From assembly GCA_018367495.1 (NCBI GenBank), contig JAGZGB010000015.1:1-31078 (forward strand): a stretch of DNA of 31,078 nucleotides, given 5' to 3'. Shown one piece after another: positions 15,657 to 22,880 of this stretch. This DNA is from Veillonella sp. (GTDB taxonomy: Bacteria; Bacillota_C; Negativicutes; Veillonellales; Veillonellaceae). The translations under genes and the position numbers were made by a program. The notes below the pieces were generated by a model. It saw only the letters and a list, made by a program, of their open reading frames with translations. It had not been told where the DNA came from and searched no databases. How positions within the stretch are numbered: position 1 is the first letter of the stretch; the number at the start of each line of letters is the position of its first letter.

Positions 15657-15728
15657 TATTACATAGTAGTTGATAACAATTTTCAGTTATGAAGATTGTA
15701 TCATGTATGAGCGATATGGAGGTCACAT

Positions 15729-16610
15729 ATGAAAGGCATAATTATTGCATCCTTTGGATCAATTTATCAAGATGCTGTGGAGAAATCCATTGGCAGTATA
15801 GAGAAAAAAGTACGTTCCATGTATAGCGATATGGAGGTACGTCGTGTATTCTTATCTGATGCATTAGTGGAAAAGTGGAATGAGAAGTACGATGAAAAGA
15901 TTTCTTCTTTCACAGAAGCTATGCAAGATTTTGCTCGTCTTGGCATCGACGAGGTATACATTCAACCCGTAACATTAGTAGCAGATCAGTGCTACCAACA
16001 AATGCGTAAACAAGCATTGAAGTTTTTACATAGCAATGAATATGGTTTTAATCAAGTGAACATTGGTAAACCATTACTCACATCGTTAGGTGTAAAAAAT
16101 TATGCCGATGATTATGAAGCAACATTGGAAAGCATCGTACGTCATGTTAATACAAAAGCACTTAATAAATCTGTAGTACTCATGGCAAATGGTCAAAATC
16201 AATTAGAGTTCAGTACATTGCAATTAAAAGCTATGTATGGTGCAGCACCAAATGTAGTAGTATTTACTACAAATGGTTTCCCTACATTTAAACAAGCGCT
16301 TACATTATTAGATCGTATGGGGCATAAAGACTTGTTAGTAGTACCATTAGCTCTTATTGGTTCTACACATTTAATGGATTATCTCGGCGGTGAACGATCT
16401 GATTCCATTTATGCATTGCTCGCTGAAGAAGGTTACAATGTAGATATATGGAATGAAGGTCTTGGTGAAAATCCATATGTACAAGATTTATTCTTGAAAC
16501 ATTTAGGTCAAGCTATTCGCATGTCCGAGCGTAAGCGTCCCATGCCTCGTGAGTCTGTAAAGCCAGTTATGACAAACTCTCGTATGGAAGCACAAGGTAT
16601 GATTTCTTAA
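15729..16610 (+). CDS. CbiK-family protein with altered metal site
   Basis: The 293-aa product has the CbiK fold from end to end (MKGIIIASFGSIYQDA at the start; WNEGLGENPYVQDLFLKHL near the end, like the HGLGENQNIRNIF of its neighbour) and no signal peptide. Alignment by eye with the two neighbouring CbiK proteins shows that two of three metal ligands are gone: the His of the AHG/GHG motif is Asn154 (LMANGQNQ) and the Glu of the VEG/LEN motif is Asn182 (FTTNGFP). Only His214 (GSTHLMDYLGG) remains. Ordinary cobaltochelatase activity is therefore doubtful; it may bind or carry a tetrapyrrole, regulate a partner, or use another metal. The frame is intact and has a GGAGG ribosome binding site, so it is not a decayed gene. 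The C-terminal 25 residues are a basic tail. Confidence 0.85.
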   Translation: MKGIIIASFGSIYQDAVEKSIGSIEKKVRSMYSDMEVRRVFLSDALVEKWNEKYDEKISSFTEAMQDFARLGIDEVYIQPVTLVADQCYQQMRKQALKFLHSNEYGFNQVNIGKPLLTSLGVKNYADDYEATLESIVRHVNTKALNKSVVLMANGQNQLEFSTLQLKAMYGAAPNVVVFTTNGFPTFKQALTLLDRMGHKDLLVVPLALIGSTHLMDYLGGERSDSIYALLAEEGYNVDIWNEGLGENPYVQDLFLKHLGQAIRMSERKRPMPRESVKPVMTNSRMEAQGMIS

Positions 16611-16661
16611 TTTAGTCTCTCACGTAATTAGACATACATCTCTCCACACTCCTTTAAATAT

Positions 16662-16705
16662 GTAAAAGTCCTCCTTGTTGGAAATCCAATGAGGAGGACT
16701 TTTAC
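16662..16705 (+). terminator. Terminator after the CbiK paralogue
   Basis: A 20-bp stem (GTAAAAGTCCTCCT... against ...AGGAGGACTTTTAC, with two G-U pairs inside) and a 4-nt loop, followed by TTTTA. It closes the single-gene transcript. Confidence 0.8.
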
Positions 16706-16774
16706 TTTTACTATGAAAAATATTTATAATATCCATTTTATACGTCCCATGGTATGCCCCTAACGTGTCGTCTA

Positions 16775-16783
16775 TGGTATGAT
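16775..16783 (+). promoter_or_regulatory. Possible extended -10 promoter of the second cytoplasmic cbiK
   Basis: TGGTATGAT is an extended -10 about 35 nt before the ATG. The -35 region is poor. The octamer ATGGTATG occurs here and 25 bp upstream (16749), which could be a repeated protein site. Confidence 0.3.
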
Positions 16784-16817
16784 TAAGATACATTATTAGT
16801 TAGATAAGGAGATTTCC

Positions 16818-17672
16818 ATGAAACAAGCTATTTTAGTTGTTGCCTTTGGGTCCACTGTTGACAGTGCTCGTGAACATAATATTGACTCCGTTGTGGAGTA
16901 TATCGGTAAATCCTATCCCGATTATACGGTGGAATTAGCATTTTCTTCTCGTATTATCGTTAAACGATTACGGGAACGGGGGATTGAGATTCCTACTGAA
17001 CAAGGGGCATTGGAAAAACTTATCCAAGAAGGATATACACATGTATATGTGCAACCTCTTCATTTCACTGGCGGTGAAGAGTTTGATAAATTGAAAAACA
17101 ATATTCTTGCTCATGAAGGAGCGGGTCAACTTGAAGTATTGCGGGTAGGTAGACCTCTCGTATACTACATGGGCCAAGAGGAACATCCAGATGATTACCA
17201 AATTTTGATTGACCGATTCATTAAATCGCTTAATATTTCTAAAGAAGACGGGTTACTATTGGTTGGTCATGGTGGCCTCGGTTCTGGTAATTCATCATAT
17301 GGCAACCTACAATTTAAACTAATTCGTGATGGCCTTACAAATGTACGTATTGCTGTTTTAGAGAATGCTCCATATGTGGCTGATGTAGCTATGCCATGGG
17401 AATGGCTTGATGGTAAACGGCCAAACACAATTTATGTGCACCCATTATTATTAGTTCTTGGAGATCATGCACAAAACGATCTCTTTGGTGATGAAGAAGA
17501 TAGCGTTATTAATGAACTTGCTGATTATGGTTATGAAGTTAAACCAATTCATAGTGCTCTAGGTGAATATGAGGCAATTCATGATATCTTCCGTCAACAT
17601 GTGCAGGACTGTATCGATGATTTGTATGGTAGACGCAGTACACATCGTCCTGCAATTCCAAATATTAAATAG
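16818..17672 (+). CDS. cbiK: Sirohydrochlorin cobaltochelatase, cytoplasmic
   Basis: This 284-aa CbiK has no signal peptide and keeps all three metal ligands: His151 in LLVGHGGLG, Glu182 in AVLENAPYV and His217 in LVLGDHAQND. It is the best candidate for the enzyme that supplies cobalt-sirohydrochlorin to CbiL and the downstream ring methylases. The substrate-cleft segment QPLHFTGGEEFDKLKN (79-94) differs from the matching region of the altered paralogue (QPVTLVADQCYQQMRKQ), again in favour of this copy being active. AAGGAGATTTCC precedes the ATG. It is followed by cbiL with its own promoter. Confidence 0.92.
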   Translation: MKQAILVVAFGSTVDSAREHNIDSVVEYIGKSYPDYTVELAFSSRIIVKRLRERGIEIPTEQGALEKLIQEGYTHVYVQPLHFTGGEEFDKLKNNILAHEGAGQLEVLRVGRPLVYYMGQEEHPDDYQILIDRFIKSLNISKEDGLLLVGHGGLGSGNSSYGNLQFKLIRDGLTNVRIAVLENAPYVADVAMPWEWLDGKRPNTIYVHPLLLVLGDHAQNDLFGDEEDSVINELADYGYEVKPIHSALGEYEAIHDIFRQHVQDCIDDLYGRRSTHRPAIPNIK

Positions 17673-17677
17673 TATCT

Positions 17678-17706
17678 TTGTATATCTTGTATAAATTAGT
17701 TATAAT
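17678..17706 (+). promoter_or_regulatory. Promoter of cbiL-cbiA-cobO
   Basis: TTGTAT, a 17-nt spacer and a perfect TATAAT, about 50 nt before the cbiL ATG. The leader is too short to hold a cobalamin riboswitch. Confidence 0.6.
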
Positions 17707-17758
17707 AAAAGATATGAAATTTATAAATAGATTGTAACTATAAGAATAGGAGAAACCC

Positions 17759-18466
17759 ATGAAAGGTAAATTATATGGCATTGGCGTAGGCCCTGGTGAT
17801 TCTGAATTAATGACTGTGAAAGCTGCTCGCATCGTAGGTGAAGCAGATATTATCATCACACCTAAAACAGAAAAGAAAGATGGTTCTGTAGCACTTAATA
17901 TCGCATCCCCATACATTCAAGAACATACAGAAATCGTTCCTGTAGTATTCCCAATGGTATTGGATGATGCTACACAAGAGGAAGGCTGGCAAGAAGCAAA
18001 ACGCATTATCTTGTCCTACTTAGATCAAGGTAAAAGCGTTGTATTCTTAACATTGGGCGATCCTATGTTCTACAGCACATACATGTATGTATATCGTTTG
18101 ATTGAAAATACTGGTTATGAAATCGAAACCATTCCAGGTGTAACTGCTTTCTGTGCTATTGGTTCTCACCTTGGTTATCCAATCGTAGAGAAAGAAGAAG
18201 TACTAGCTATCGTTCCTGCTACAGCACCTAAAGAAAAAATCGATGCGGTATTGGCTGTAGCTGATGATGCGGTAATCATGAAAGTATATAAAAACTTTGA
18301 TGAAGTACAAGAAACATTGCTTAAACACAACATGGCAGATGATGCGGTTATGATTAGCCGTGTAGGTTTGCCTGATGAGCAAGTATATGTAGGCTTAGAC
18401 AATATGCCAAAAGATACTAAACTCAACTACTTATCTACAATCCTTGCAAAACGTAAGGACCGTTAA
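17759..18466 (+). CDS. cbiL: Cobalt-precorrin-2 C20-methyltransferase
   Basis: CbiL adds the C20 methyl group to cobalt-precorrin-2, the first methylation after cobalt insertion. The 235-aa product has the methylase loop GVGPGDSELMT (9-19), the LTLGDPMFYSTYMYV motif and the IPGVTAFCAIGSHLGYP segment that separates C20 enzymes from the other methylases. It starts after AATAGGAGAAACCC and leads a transcript with cbiA and cobO. It is placed next to the chelatase genes and away from the other methylases, in line with its early position in the pathway. Confidence 0.95.
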   Translation: MKGKLYGIGVGPGDSELMTVKAARIVGEADIIITPKTEKKDGSVALNIASPYIQEHTEIVPVVFPMVLDDATQEEGWQEAKRIILSYLDQGKSVVFLTLGDPMFYSTYMYVYRLIENTGYEIETIPGVTAFCAIGSHLGYPIVEKEEVLAIVPATAPKEKIDAVLAVADDAVIMKVYKNFDEVQETLLKHNMADDAVMISRVGLPDEQVYVGLDNMPKDTKLNYLSTILAKRKDR

Positions 18467-18495
18467 CAAACACGTCGTATAACGAGGTAATATAT

Positions 18496-19875
18496 ATGAA
18501 CACAGTACAGATCCCACGTGTTGTCATTGCAGGCACAAACTCTGGTGTAGGTAAAACAACAATCGTAGCGGGCTTATTGGCTGCTTATGCAAATGGTGGA
18601 CGTACGGTGCAATCCTTTAAAGTAGGCCCGGATTATATTGATCCGGGCTTTCATAAAATTGCATCCGGCCGTGACAGCTATAATTTAGATACGTGGCTTG
18701 TGCCACCTCACAAATTGAATCCTTTCTTTGCTACTATGGCGCATGGAGTGGACCTTGCTATTATTGAAGGTGTTATGGGCCTTTATGATGGTGGTCGAGA
18801 AGGCGTTAGCTCCACTGCTCAAATTGCTAAGCAATTGAATGCACCGGTGGTGCTTGTTATCGATTGTAAGGCGATGGGGGAAAGTGCAGCTGCCATTGCT
18901 AAAGGATTCCGTGACTATGATCCAGAGGTAAATTTTGGCGGTGTTATTCTCAATCGCTTAGGCTCTGCAAACCACGAGCGCATGGTTCGTGAAGGTATGA
19001 ATAAGATTGGGGTTCCTGTCATTGGTGCTATTTATCGTGATGACCGTATGCACTCTCCAGAACGTCATTTAGGCCTTACACCGGTTACTGAAATCGATCC
19101 GACAGAAGCGATTAATACGATTCGTGAAGCTGTAGAAAAAATGGTAAATCTCGATCAATTGTTAGAGATTGCATCTAGTGCACCAATGATTGAGTTACCA
19201 GACGTAGTTGACCCTAAATCTGTTGAAAAGCGCCTGAAAATCGGTGTAGCTTATGATGAGGCATTCTCCTTCTATTATCCAGCAAGTTTAGCTGCCTTAG
19301 AGGAAAAGGGGGCAGAGCTGGTATACTTTAGTCCTCTTAATGACTTTGAAATTCCTGACGTAGATGGCCTTGTATTTGGTGGTGGTTTTCCTGAAATGTT
19401 CTTGTTCCAACTTTCAAGTAATGAGTCCATGAAGGAGTCTATCCGTCAAGCCAATGAAAAGGGGATGCCTATTTATGCAGAATGTGGTGGCCTTATGTAC
19501 CTATGTGAAAGTATTCGTGACTTTGAAGGAGCCGTGCATAAAACGGTAGGTGTTGTACCGGCTAATTGTATTATGCAGGAAAAATTACAAAAGGTTGGCT
19601 ATGTAACAGCTACAGCAAAGAGAGATACCTTATTAGGCACCGCTGATACAGCACTTCGTGGTCATGAGTTCCATTTCTCTACTATGGAACCGACTGTAGA
19701 GAATTTCTCATGGGCATTCCATTTAGAAGGGGGCAGAAAACCACAGTCCTATGATGGAGGCTATGCTACTGATAATGTATTAGCATCGTATTTACACTTG
19801 AACTTTGCTGGTTCTGATGAAGGTGCGCAACATTTTATTGATATATGTGCTAAGTATAAAGCTAAAAGGAGCTAA
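18496..19875 (+). CDS. cbiA: Cobyrinic acid a,c-diamide synthase
   Basis: CbiA amidates the a and c side chains of cobyrinic acid using glutamine and ATP. The 459-aa protein has an N-terminal dethiobiotin-synthetase-like ATPase domain with P-loop GTNSGVGKTT (13-22), then KVGPDYIDPGFH, and a C-terminal class I glutamine amidotransferase domain with nucleophile Cys330 in YAECGGLMYL and His434 in SYLHLNFAGS. Length and motifs separate it from CbiP (cobyric acid synthase), which is larger and has the same two-domain plan. It starts 29 nt after cbiL, with GAGG before the ATG, and ends 2 nt before cobO. Confidence 0.95.
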   Translation: MNTVQIPRVVIAGTNSGVGKTTIVAGLLAAYANGGRTVQSFKVGPDYIDPGFHKIASGRDSYNLDTWLVPPHKLNPFFATMAHGVDLAIIEGVMGLYDGGREGVSSTAQIAKQLNAPVVLVIDCKAMGESAAAIAKGFRDYDPEVNFGGVILNRLGSANHERMVREGMNKIGVPVIGAIYRDDRMHSPERHLGLTPVTEIDPTEAINTIREAVEKMVNLDQLLEIASSAPMIELPDVVDPKSVEKRLKIGVAYDEAFSFYYPASLAALEEKGAELVYFSPLNDFEIPDVDGLVFGGGFPEMFLFQLSSNESMKESIRQANEKGMPIYAECGGLMYLCESIRDFEGAVHKTVGVVPANCIMQEKLQKVGYVTATAKRDTLLGTADTALRGHEFHFSTMEPTVENFSWAFHLEGGRKPQSYDGGYATDNVLASYLHLNFAGSDEGAQHFIDICAKYKAKRS

Positions 19876-19877
19876 TT

Positions 19878-20420
19878 ATGAGTGAACGAGGCTTAATTTT
19901 AGTAAATACTGGTAATGGTAAAGGTAAAACAACCGCAGCATTGGGCGTAGCATTACGTGCTGTTGGTCAAGGCCTTAAGGTTTTAATCTTACAATTTATT
20001 AAAAGTGGTAATGGTTATGGTGAATTAGCAGGTCTTGCAAGGTTAGGGGACCAATTAGAAATTCGTTCCATGGGGAAGGGTTTTATTTACTATAAACGAG
20101 ATGAAGTAGGTGAGGCTGAGCTGGCTCGTCATAAAGAGGCAGCCCAAGAGGCTTGGCATACATTAGTGGAAGAGGTAAATTCAGACCGATGGGATCTAAT
20201 CATTATGGATGAAATCAATAATGCCATTAATTATGAACTTATTGATATAAATTCTGTAGTAGATATGCTTAAACATAAACCTGAGCGTTTACACGTTATT
20301 TTAACGGGCCGTTATGCTAAACCTGAAATCATAGACATTGCTGATACGGTAACAGAAATGAAGGTAGTTAAGCACGCCTATGAGAAAGGTATTAAAGCTG
20401 CTAAAGGGATTGAGTTCTAA
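19878..20420 (+). CDS. cobO: Corrinoid adenosyltransferase (CobA/CobO/BtuR type)
   Basis: This enzyme transfers the adenosyl group of ATP to Co(I) of the corrinoid, forming the upper ligand of coenzyme B12. The 180-aa protein has the family P-loop NTGNGKGKTTAALG (10-23), and later DLIIMDEINNAINYELID and VILTGRYAKPEIIDIADTVTEM, both typical of the CobO/BtuR group and unlike PduO or EutT types. It starts 2 nt after the cbiA stop, with AAAAGGAGCTAATT in the cbiA end as the ribosome binding site. No clear terminator follows before the next promoter. Confidence 0.95.
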   Translation: MSERGLILVNTGNGKGKTTAALGVALRAVGQGLKVLILQFIKSGNGYGELAGLARLGDQLEIRSMGKGFIYYKRDEVGEAELARHKEAAQEAWHTLVEEVNSDRWDLIIMDEINNAINYELIDINSVVDMLKHKPERLHVILTGRYAKPEIIDIADTVTEMKVVKHAYEKGIKAAKGIEF

Positions 20421-20467
20421 TACGTAGAGCTTGAATATAATTAAATCTAAAAGTTTCGAAAAAGTTC

Positions 20468-20496
20468 TTGCTAAAAGCATATCGAAAATGTATAAT
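20468..20496 (+). promoter_or_regulatory. Promoter of the superoxide reductase gene
   Basis: TTGCTA, a 17-nt spacer and a perfect TATAAT. The expected start point is near 20503, leaving a leader of about 65 nt. Confidence 0.65.
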
Positions 20497-20505
20497 ATAG
20501 TCATA

Positions 20506-20518
20506 AGCACAAGGTGCT
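20506..20518. promoter_or_regulatory. Possible operator at the superoxide reductase start point
   Basis: AGCAC-AAG-GTGCT is a short perfect inverted repeat that begins 10 nt after the -10 hexamer, where a bound repressor would block initiation. The motif does not match a Fur or PerR box that I can recognise. Confidence 0.35.
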
Positions 20519-20568
20519 AATTATTCTTGACATTAAGTATGTATATAACACTAACCAGGAGGTTAACT

Positions 20569-20958
20569 ATGGCTGTACATGATTACATTAAATCTGGCGA
20601 TTTCGCTACTGAAAAACACGTTCCTGTTATTGAAACTGTTGACACTGTAAAAGCAGGTGAAACTTTCCACGTAAACTTGTCTGTTGGTAAAGATATCGCA
20701 CATCCTAACACTGTAGAACATCATATTGAATGGATTAAATTGTACTTCGTAGCTGAAGGTACTCAATTGCCATTCGAAGTTGGTGAAATTTCCTTCAACG
20801 TACATGGTGATGGTGCAACTGCAAATGAAGGCCCTGTACACGCAGTTTCTGAAGGTACATTAGCAGTTTCCTTGAACAAATCTGGTAAATTGATTGCTGT
20901 ATCCTACTGCAACATCCACGGCTTGTGGGAATCTGAAAAAGAAATTACAGTTGCTTAA
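20569..20958 (+). CDS. Superoxide reductase, neelaredoxin type
   Basis: The enzyme reduces superoxide to hydrogen peroxide without making oxygen, a protection typical of strict anaerobes. The 129-aa protein has one iron site with the full ligand set: His17 in EKHVPVI (after the conserved Glu15-Lys16 pair), His45 in HPNTVEHHIEWI, His51, Cys114 and His117 in CNIHGLW. It lacks the N-terminal rubredoxin-like Cys domain of desulfoferrodoxin, so it is a one-iron neelaredoxin. The start is the ATG after CCAGGAGGTTAACT; a frame that begins 14 codons earlier has no ribosome binding site. It is flanked by its own promoter and terminator. Confidence 0.93.
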   Translation: MAVHDYIKSGDFATEKHVPVIETVDTVKAGETFHVNLSVGKDIAHPNTVEHHIEWIKLYFVAEGTQLPFEVGEISFNVHGDGATANEGPVHAVSEGTLAVSLNKSGKLIAVSYCNIHGLWESEKEITVA

Positions 20959-20976
20959 TTGACTGAATCAACTAAT

Positions 20977-21004
20977 AAAGACCAGCCTTAGGGCTGGTCT
21001 TTTT
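20977..21004 (+). terminator. Terminator of the superoxide reductase gene
   Basis: AAAGACCAGCC and GGCTGGTCTTT form an 11-bp stem with a 4-nt loop and a run of five T. Confidence 0.92.
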
Positions 21005-21013
21005 GTATGTAAT

Positions 21014-21030
21014 TATATATATATATATAT
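21014..21030. repeat. (TA)8 dinucleotide run
   Basis: Eight TA units lie directly behind the terminator and about 80 bp before the aspartate kinase promoter. Such runs can change length by slippage, but this one is not between -35 and -10 elements. Confidence 0.8.
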
Positions 21031-21110
21031 TCTCTCATAATACATTAAATGATTTGTCCACATACAAAAGAGTTTTGTTTTTATATAGTGGATTAAATGC
21101 CGTACATCCC

Positions 21111-21139
21111 TTTACAGTGCTATTTGTTTGTGGTAAAGT
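21111..21139 (+). promoter_or_regulatory. Putative aspartate kinase promoter
   Basis: TTTACA, a 17-nt spacer and TAAAGT, about 47 nt before the GTG start. The match is moderate. No lysine riboswitch can be fitted in the remaining leader. Confidence 0.45.
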
Positions 21140-21185
21140 ATATGCATATTGATTTTTAGTAGAATAAGTTAAATGAGGGATTATT

Positions 21186-22415
21186 GTGGCCTTAATCGTT
21201 AAAAAGTTTGGTGGTAGTTCCGTAGCTACACCAGAAAAAATATTTAATATTGTTGATCGCGTCCTTCGTGAGAAGAAAGAAGACGATAAAGTCGTTATAG
21301 TTGTATCCGCTATGGGTGATACAACAGATGACTTGGTAGCATTGGCTAAAGAAGTAACATCTAAGCCTTATGGTCGTGAAATGGACCGCTTGTTATCTAC
21401 AGGTGAGCAAGTAACGATTGCATTGATGGCGATGGCTTTCAACGAACGTGGTCATAAAGCGATGTCCTTAACAGGTGACCAAGCAGGTATTACAAGTACT
21501 GATACGTTTAATAAAGGCCGTATTTTAGGCGTTGATCCAAATCGCGTATTTGAAGCTTTGAATGAAGGCAATATCGTAGTTGTTGCAGGTTTCCAAGGTA
21601 TTACTGAATATGGTGATATGGTTACTTTAGGTCGTGGTGGATCCGATACAACAGCTGTTGCATTGGCAGGTGCTATGAAGGCTGATGTTTGTGAAATATT
21701 TACTGATGTTGAAGGCGTTTACTCTACAGATCCTCGCGTTGCAAAAGAGGCTTTCAAATTAGAAGAAGTAACATATGGTGAAATGCTTGAGATGGCACGT
21801 CTTGGTGCAGGGGTAATGCAACCTCGCGCCGTTGAAATGGGTTTCCGTTATGGTGTACCTATTCACGTACGTTCAACATTTAGTGATAATACAGGTACTA
21901 TTATTCGGGAGGATTATACTGTGGAAGCAAATAAACACGTAATTACTGGCGTAGCTGACGATACTAATACTGCAAAAGTAGCCCTTGTAGGCGTTGAAAA
22001 TAAACCAGGTGTGGCAGCGACTGTATTTAAAGCATTGGCTGAGAAAAATGTAGACGTAGATATGATCGTTCAATCTATACGCGCTGTAGGTGAGCCTAAA
22101 ACTGACCTTATCTTTACTGTAGCTCTAGATGATGTTGTACTAGCTCGTGACGTATTAGCAGAATTACAAAAAACTGTTGGTATTGAAGCTGTAAATATTG
22201 ATGAAAAAATGGCAAAGGTTTCTATCATTGGTGCGGGTATGTTAGGTCAACCAGGCGTAGCTGCTCAAATGTTTGATATTTTGAGCCAAGAAGGTATCAA
22301 TATTGAAATCATTTCTACTTCTGAAATTAGTATTTCTTGCCTTGTTGCAGAAGACCGTGTTAAAGATGCTGTTCGCGTTATTCATAACGGCTTATTGTTA
22401 GACCAAAGAGGTTAA
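21186..22415 (+). CDS. lysC: Aspartate kinase
   Basis: Aspartate kinase phosphorylates L-aspartate, the entry step to lysine, threonine, methionine and diaminopimelate. The 409-aa protein has the kinase signature KKFGGSSVATPEK from residue 6, the RGGSDTTAVALAGAM and DVEGVYSTDPR segments, and two C-terminal ACT domains (about 263-335 with GVENKPGVAATVF; about 345-405 with GMLGQPGVAAQMF) that bind the feedback amino acid. It starts with GTG after GAGGGATTATT. The two-ACT, single-domain form is the usual Firmicute type, not fused to homoserine dehydrogenase. Whether lysine, threonine or both inhibit it cannot be read from the sequence. Confidence 0.95.
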   Translation: MALIVKKFGGSSVATPEKIFNIVDRVLREKKEDDKVVIVVSAMGDTTDDLVALAKEVTSKPYGREMDRLLSTGEQVTIALMAMAFNERGHKAMSLTGDQAGITSTDTFNKGRILGVDPNRVFEALNEGNIVVVAGFQGITEYGDMVTLGRGGSDTTAVALAGAMKADVCEIFTDVEGVYSTDPRVAKEAFKLEEVTYGEMLEMARLGAGVMQPRAVEMGFRYGVPIHVRSTFSDNTGTIIREDYTVEANKHVITGVADDTNTAKVALVGVENKPGVAATVFKALAEKNVDVDMIVQSIRAVGEPKTDLIFTVALDDVVLARDVLAELQKTVGIEAVNIDEKMAKVSIIGAGMLGQPGVAAQMFDILSQEGINIEIISTSEISISCLVAEDRVKDAVRVIHNGLLLDQRG

Positions 22416-22422
22416 TTACTTC

Positions 22423-22740
22423 ATGGATAGTCTACGTAGTTTTATGGATGAAATGCTTAATGACCAAGGTCGTAAGGAAGGTTTCATTAGTGATCTACTA
22501 GGAAATCTTAAAAATCAACCGATTCCAACATTAGAGCAAGCTCAAACTGGTTATACTACAGTAAGTAATTTACATGGTATTTTTTACGATTATGATAATT
22601 CGGAAGTTACTATTTCATACAAAGTAGTTCCAGATATGTACCAACCATATACGTTGAGCTTTGTACAATTCCAAGCAGTGTTAGAAGGTTTATTAACCTT
22701 GCGTCGAAATCAAAAGTGGCAAATGCAACATAATAAATAA
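22423..22740 (+). CDS. Small protein of unknown function downstream of lysC
   Basis: This 105-aa reading frame starts 7 nt after the aspartate kinase stop and ends right before a terminator, so it is very likely translated with lysC. I do not recognise the family. It is soluble, without a signal peptide or membrane segment. It has an acidic, probably helical N-terminus (MDSLRSFMDEMLNDQGR), a central beta-like part (GIFYDYDNSEVTISYKVV) and a C-terminal helix ending in RRNQKWQMQHNK. The AAAGAGG near the end of lysC is rather far from the ATG, which agrees with translational coupling. Confidence 0.7.
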   Translation: MDSLRSFMDEMLNDQGRKEGFISDLLGNLKNQPIPTLEQAQTGYTTVSNLHGIFYDYDNSEVTISYKVVPDMYQPYTLSFVQFQAVLEGLLTLRRNQKWQMQHNK

Positions 22741-22744
22741 AATG

Positions 22745-22774
22745 AACCCCATGGGCGGTAGTGCCTATGGGGTT
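22745..22774 (+). terminator. Terminator of the lysC unit
   Basis: AACCCCATGGGC pairs with GCCTATGGGGTT (one G-U pair) around a 6-nt loop, followed by TTTT. Confidence 0.88.
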
Positions 22775-22880
22775 TTGCGTTTCGATAATTATTCTTAACG
22801 TCTATATATAGAGTCGTCAATATGATATAATAAATCGTCAGAAAGAAATTAATTATATTTATATAGAAAGAAGGGACAGC

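Larger units (their letters stand above)
15289..15728. other. Divergent intergenic region between two cbiK-family genes
   Basis: This 440-bp AT-rich stretch separates the exported CbiK gene (minus) from a CbiK paralogue (plus). It contains a good plus-strand promoter at 15628-15656 and a set of overlapping inverted repeats at 15432-15471. No convincing minus-strand promoter, RNA gene or cobalamin riboswitch was found in it. Confidence 0.6.

Noticed and set aside
20527..20568. TTGACA and an earlier ATG before the superoxide reductase
   Set aside because: No -10 at proper distance from this TTGACA, and the earlier ATG has no ribosome binding site; the TTGCTA/TATAAT pair upstream and the ATG after CCAGGAGG are better.
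20959..21185. Lysine riboswitch before aspartate kinase
   Set aside because: After the terminator and promoter only about 45 nt of leader remain, far too short, and no conserved lysine-box segments were seen.
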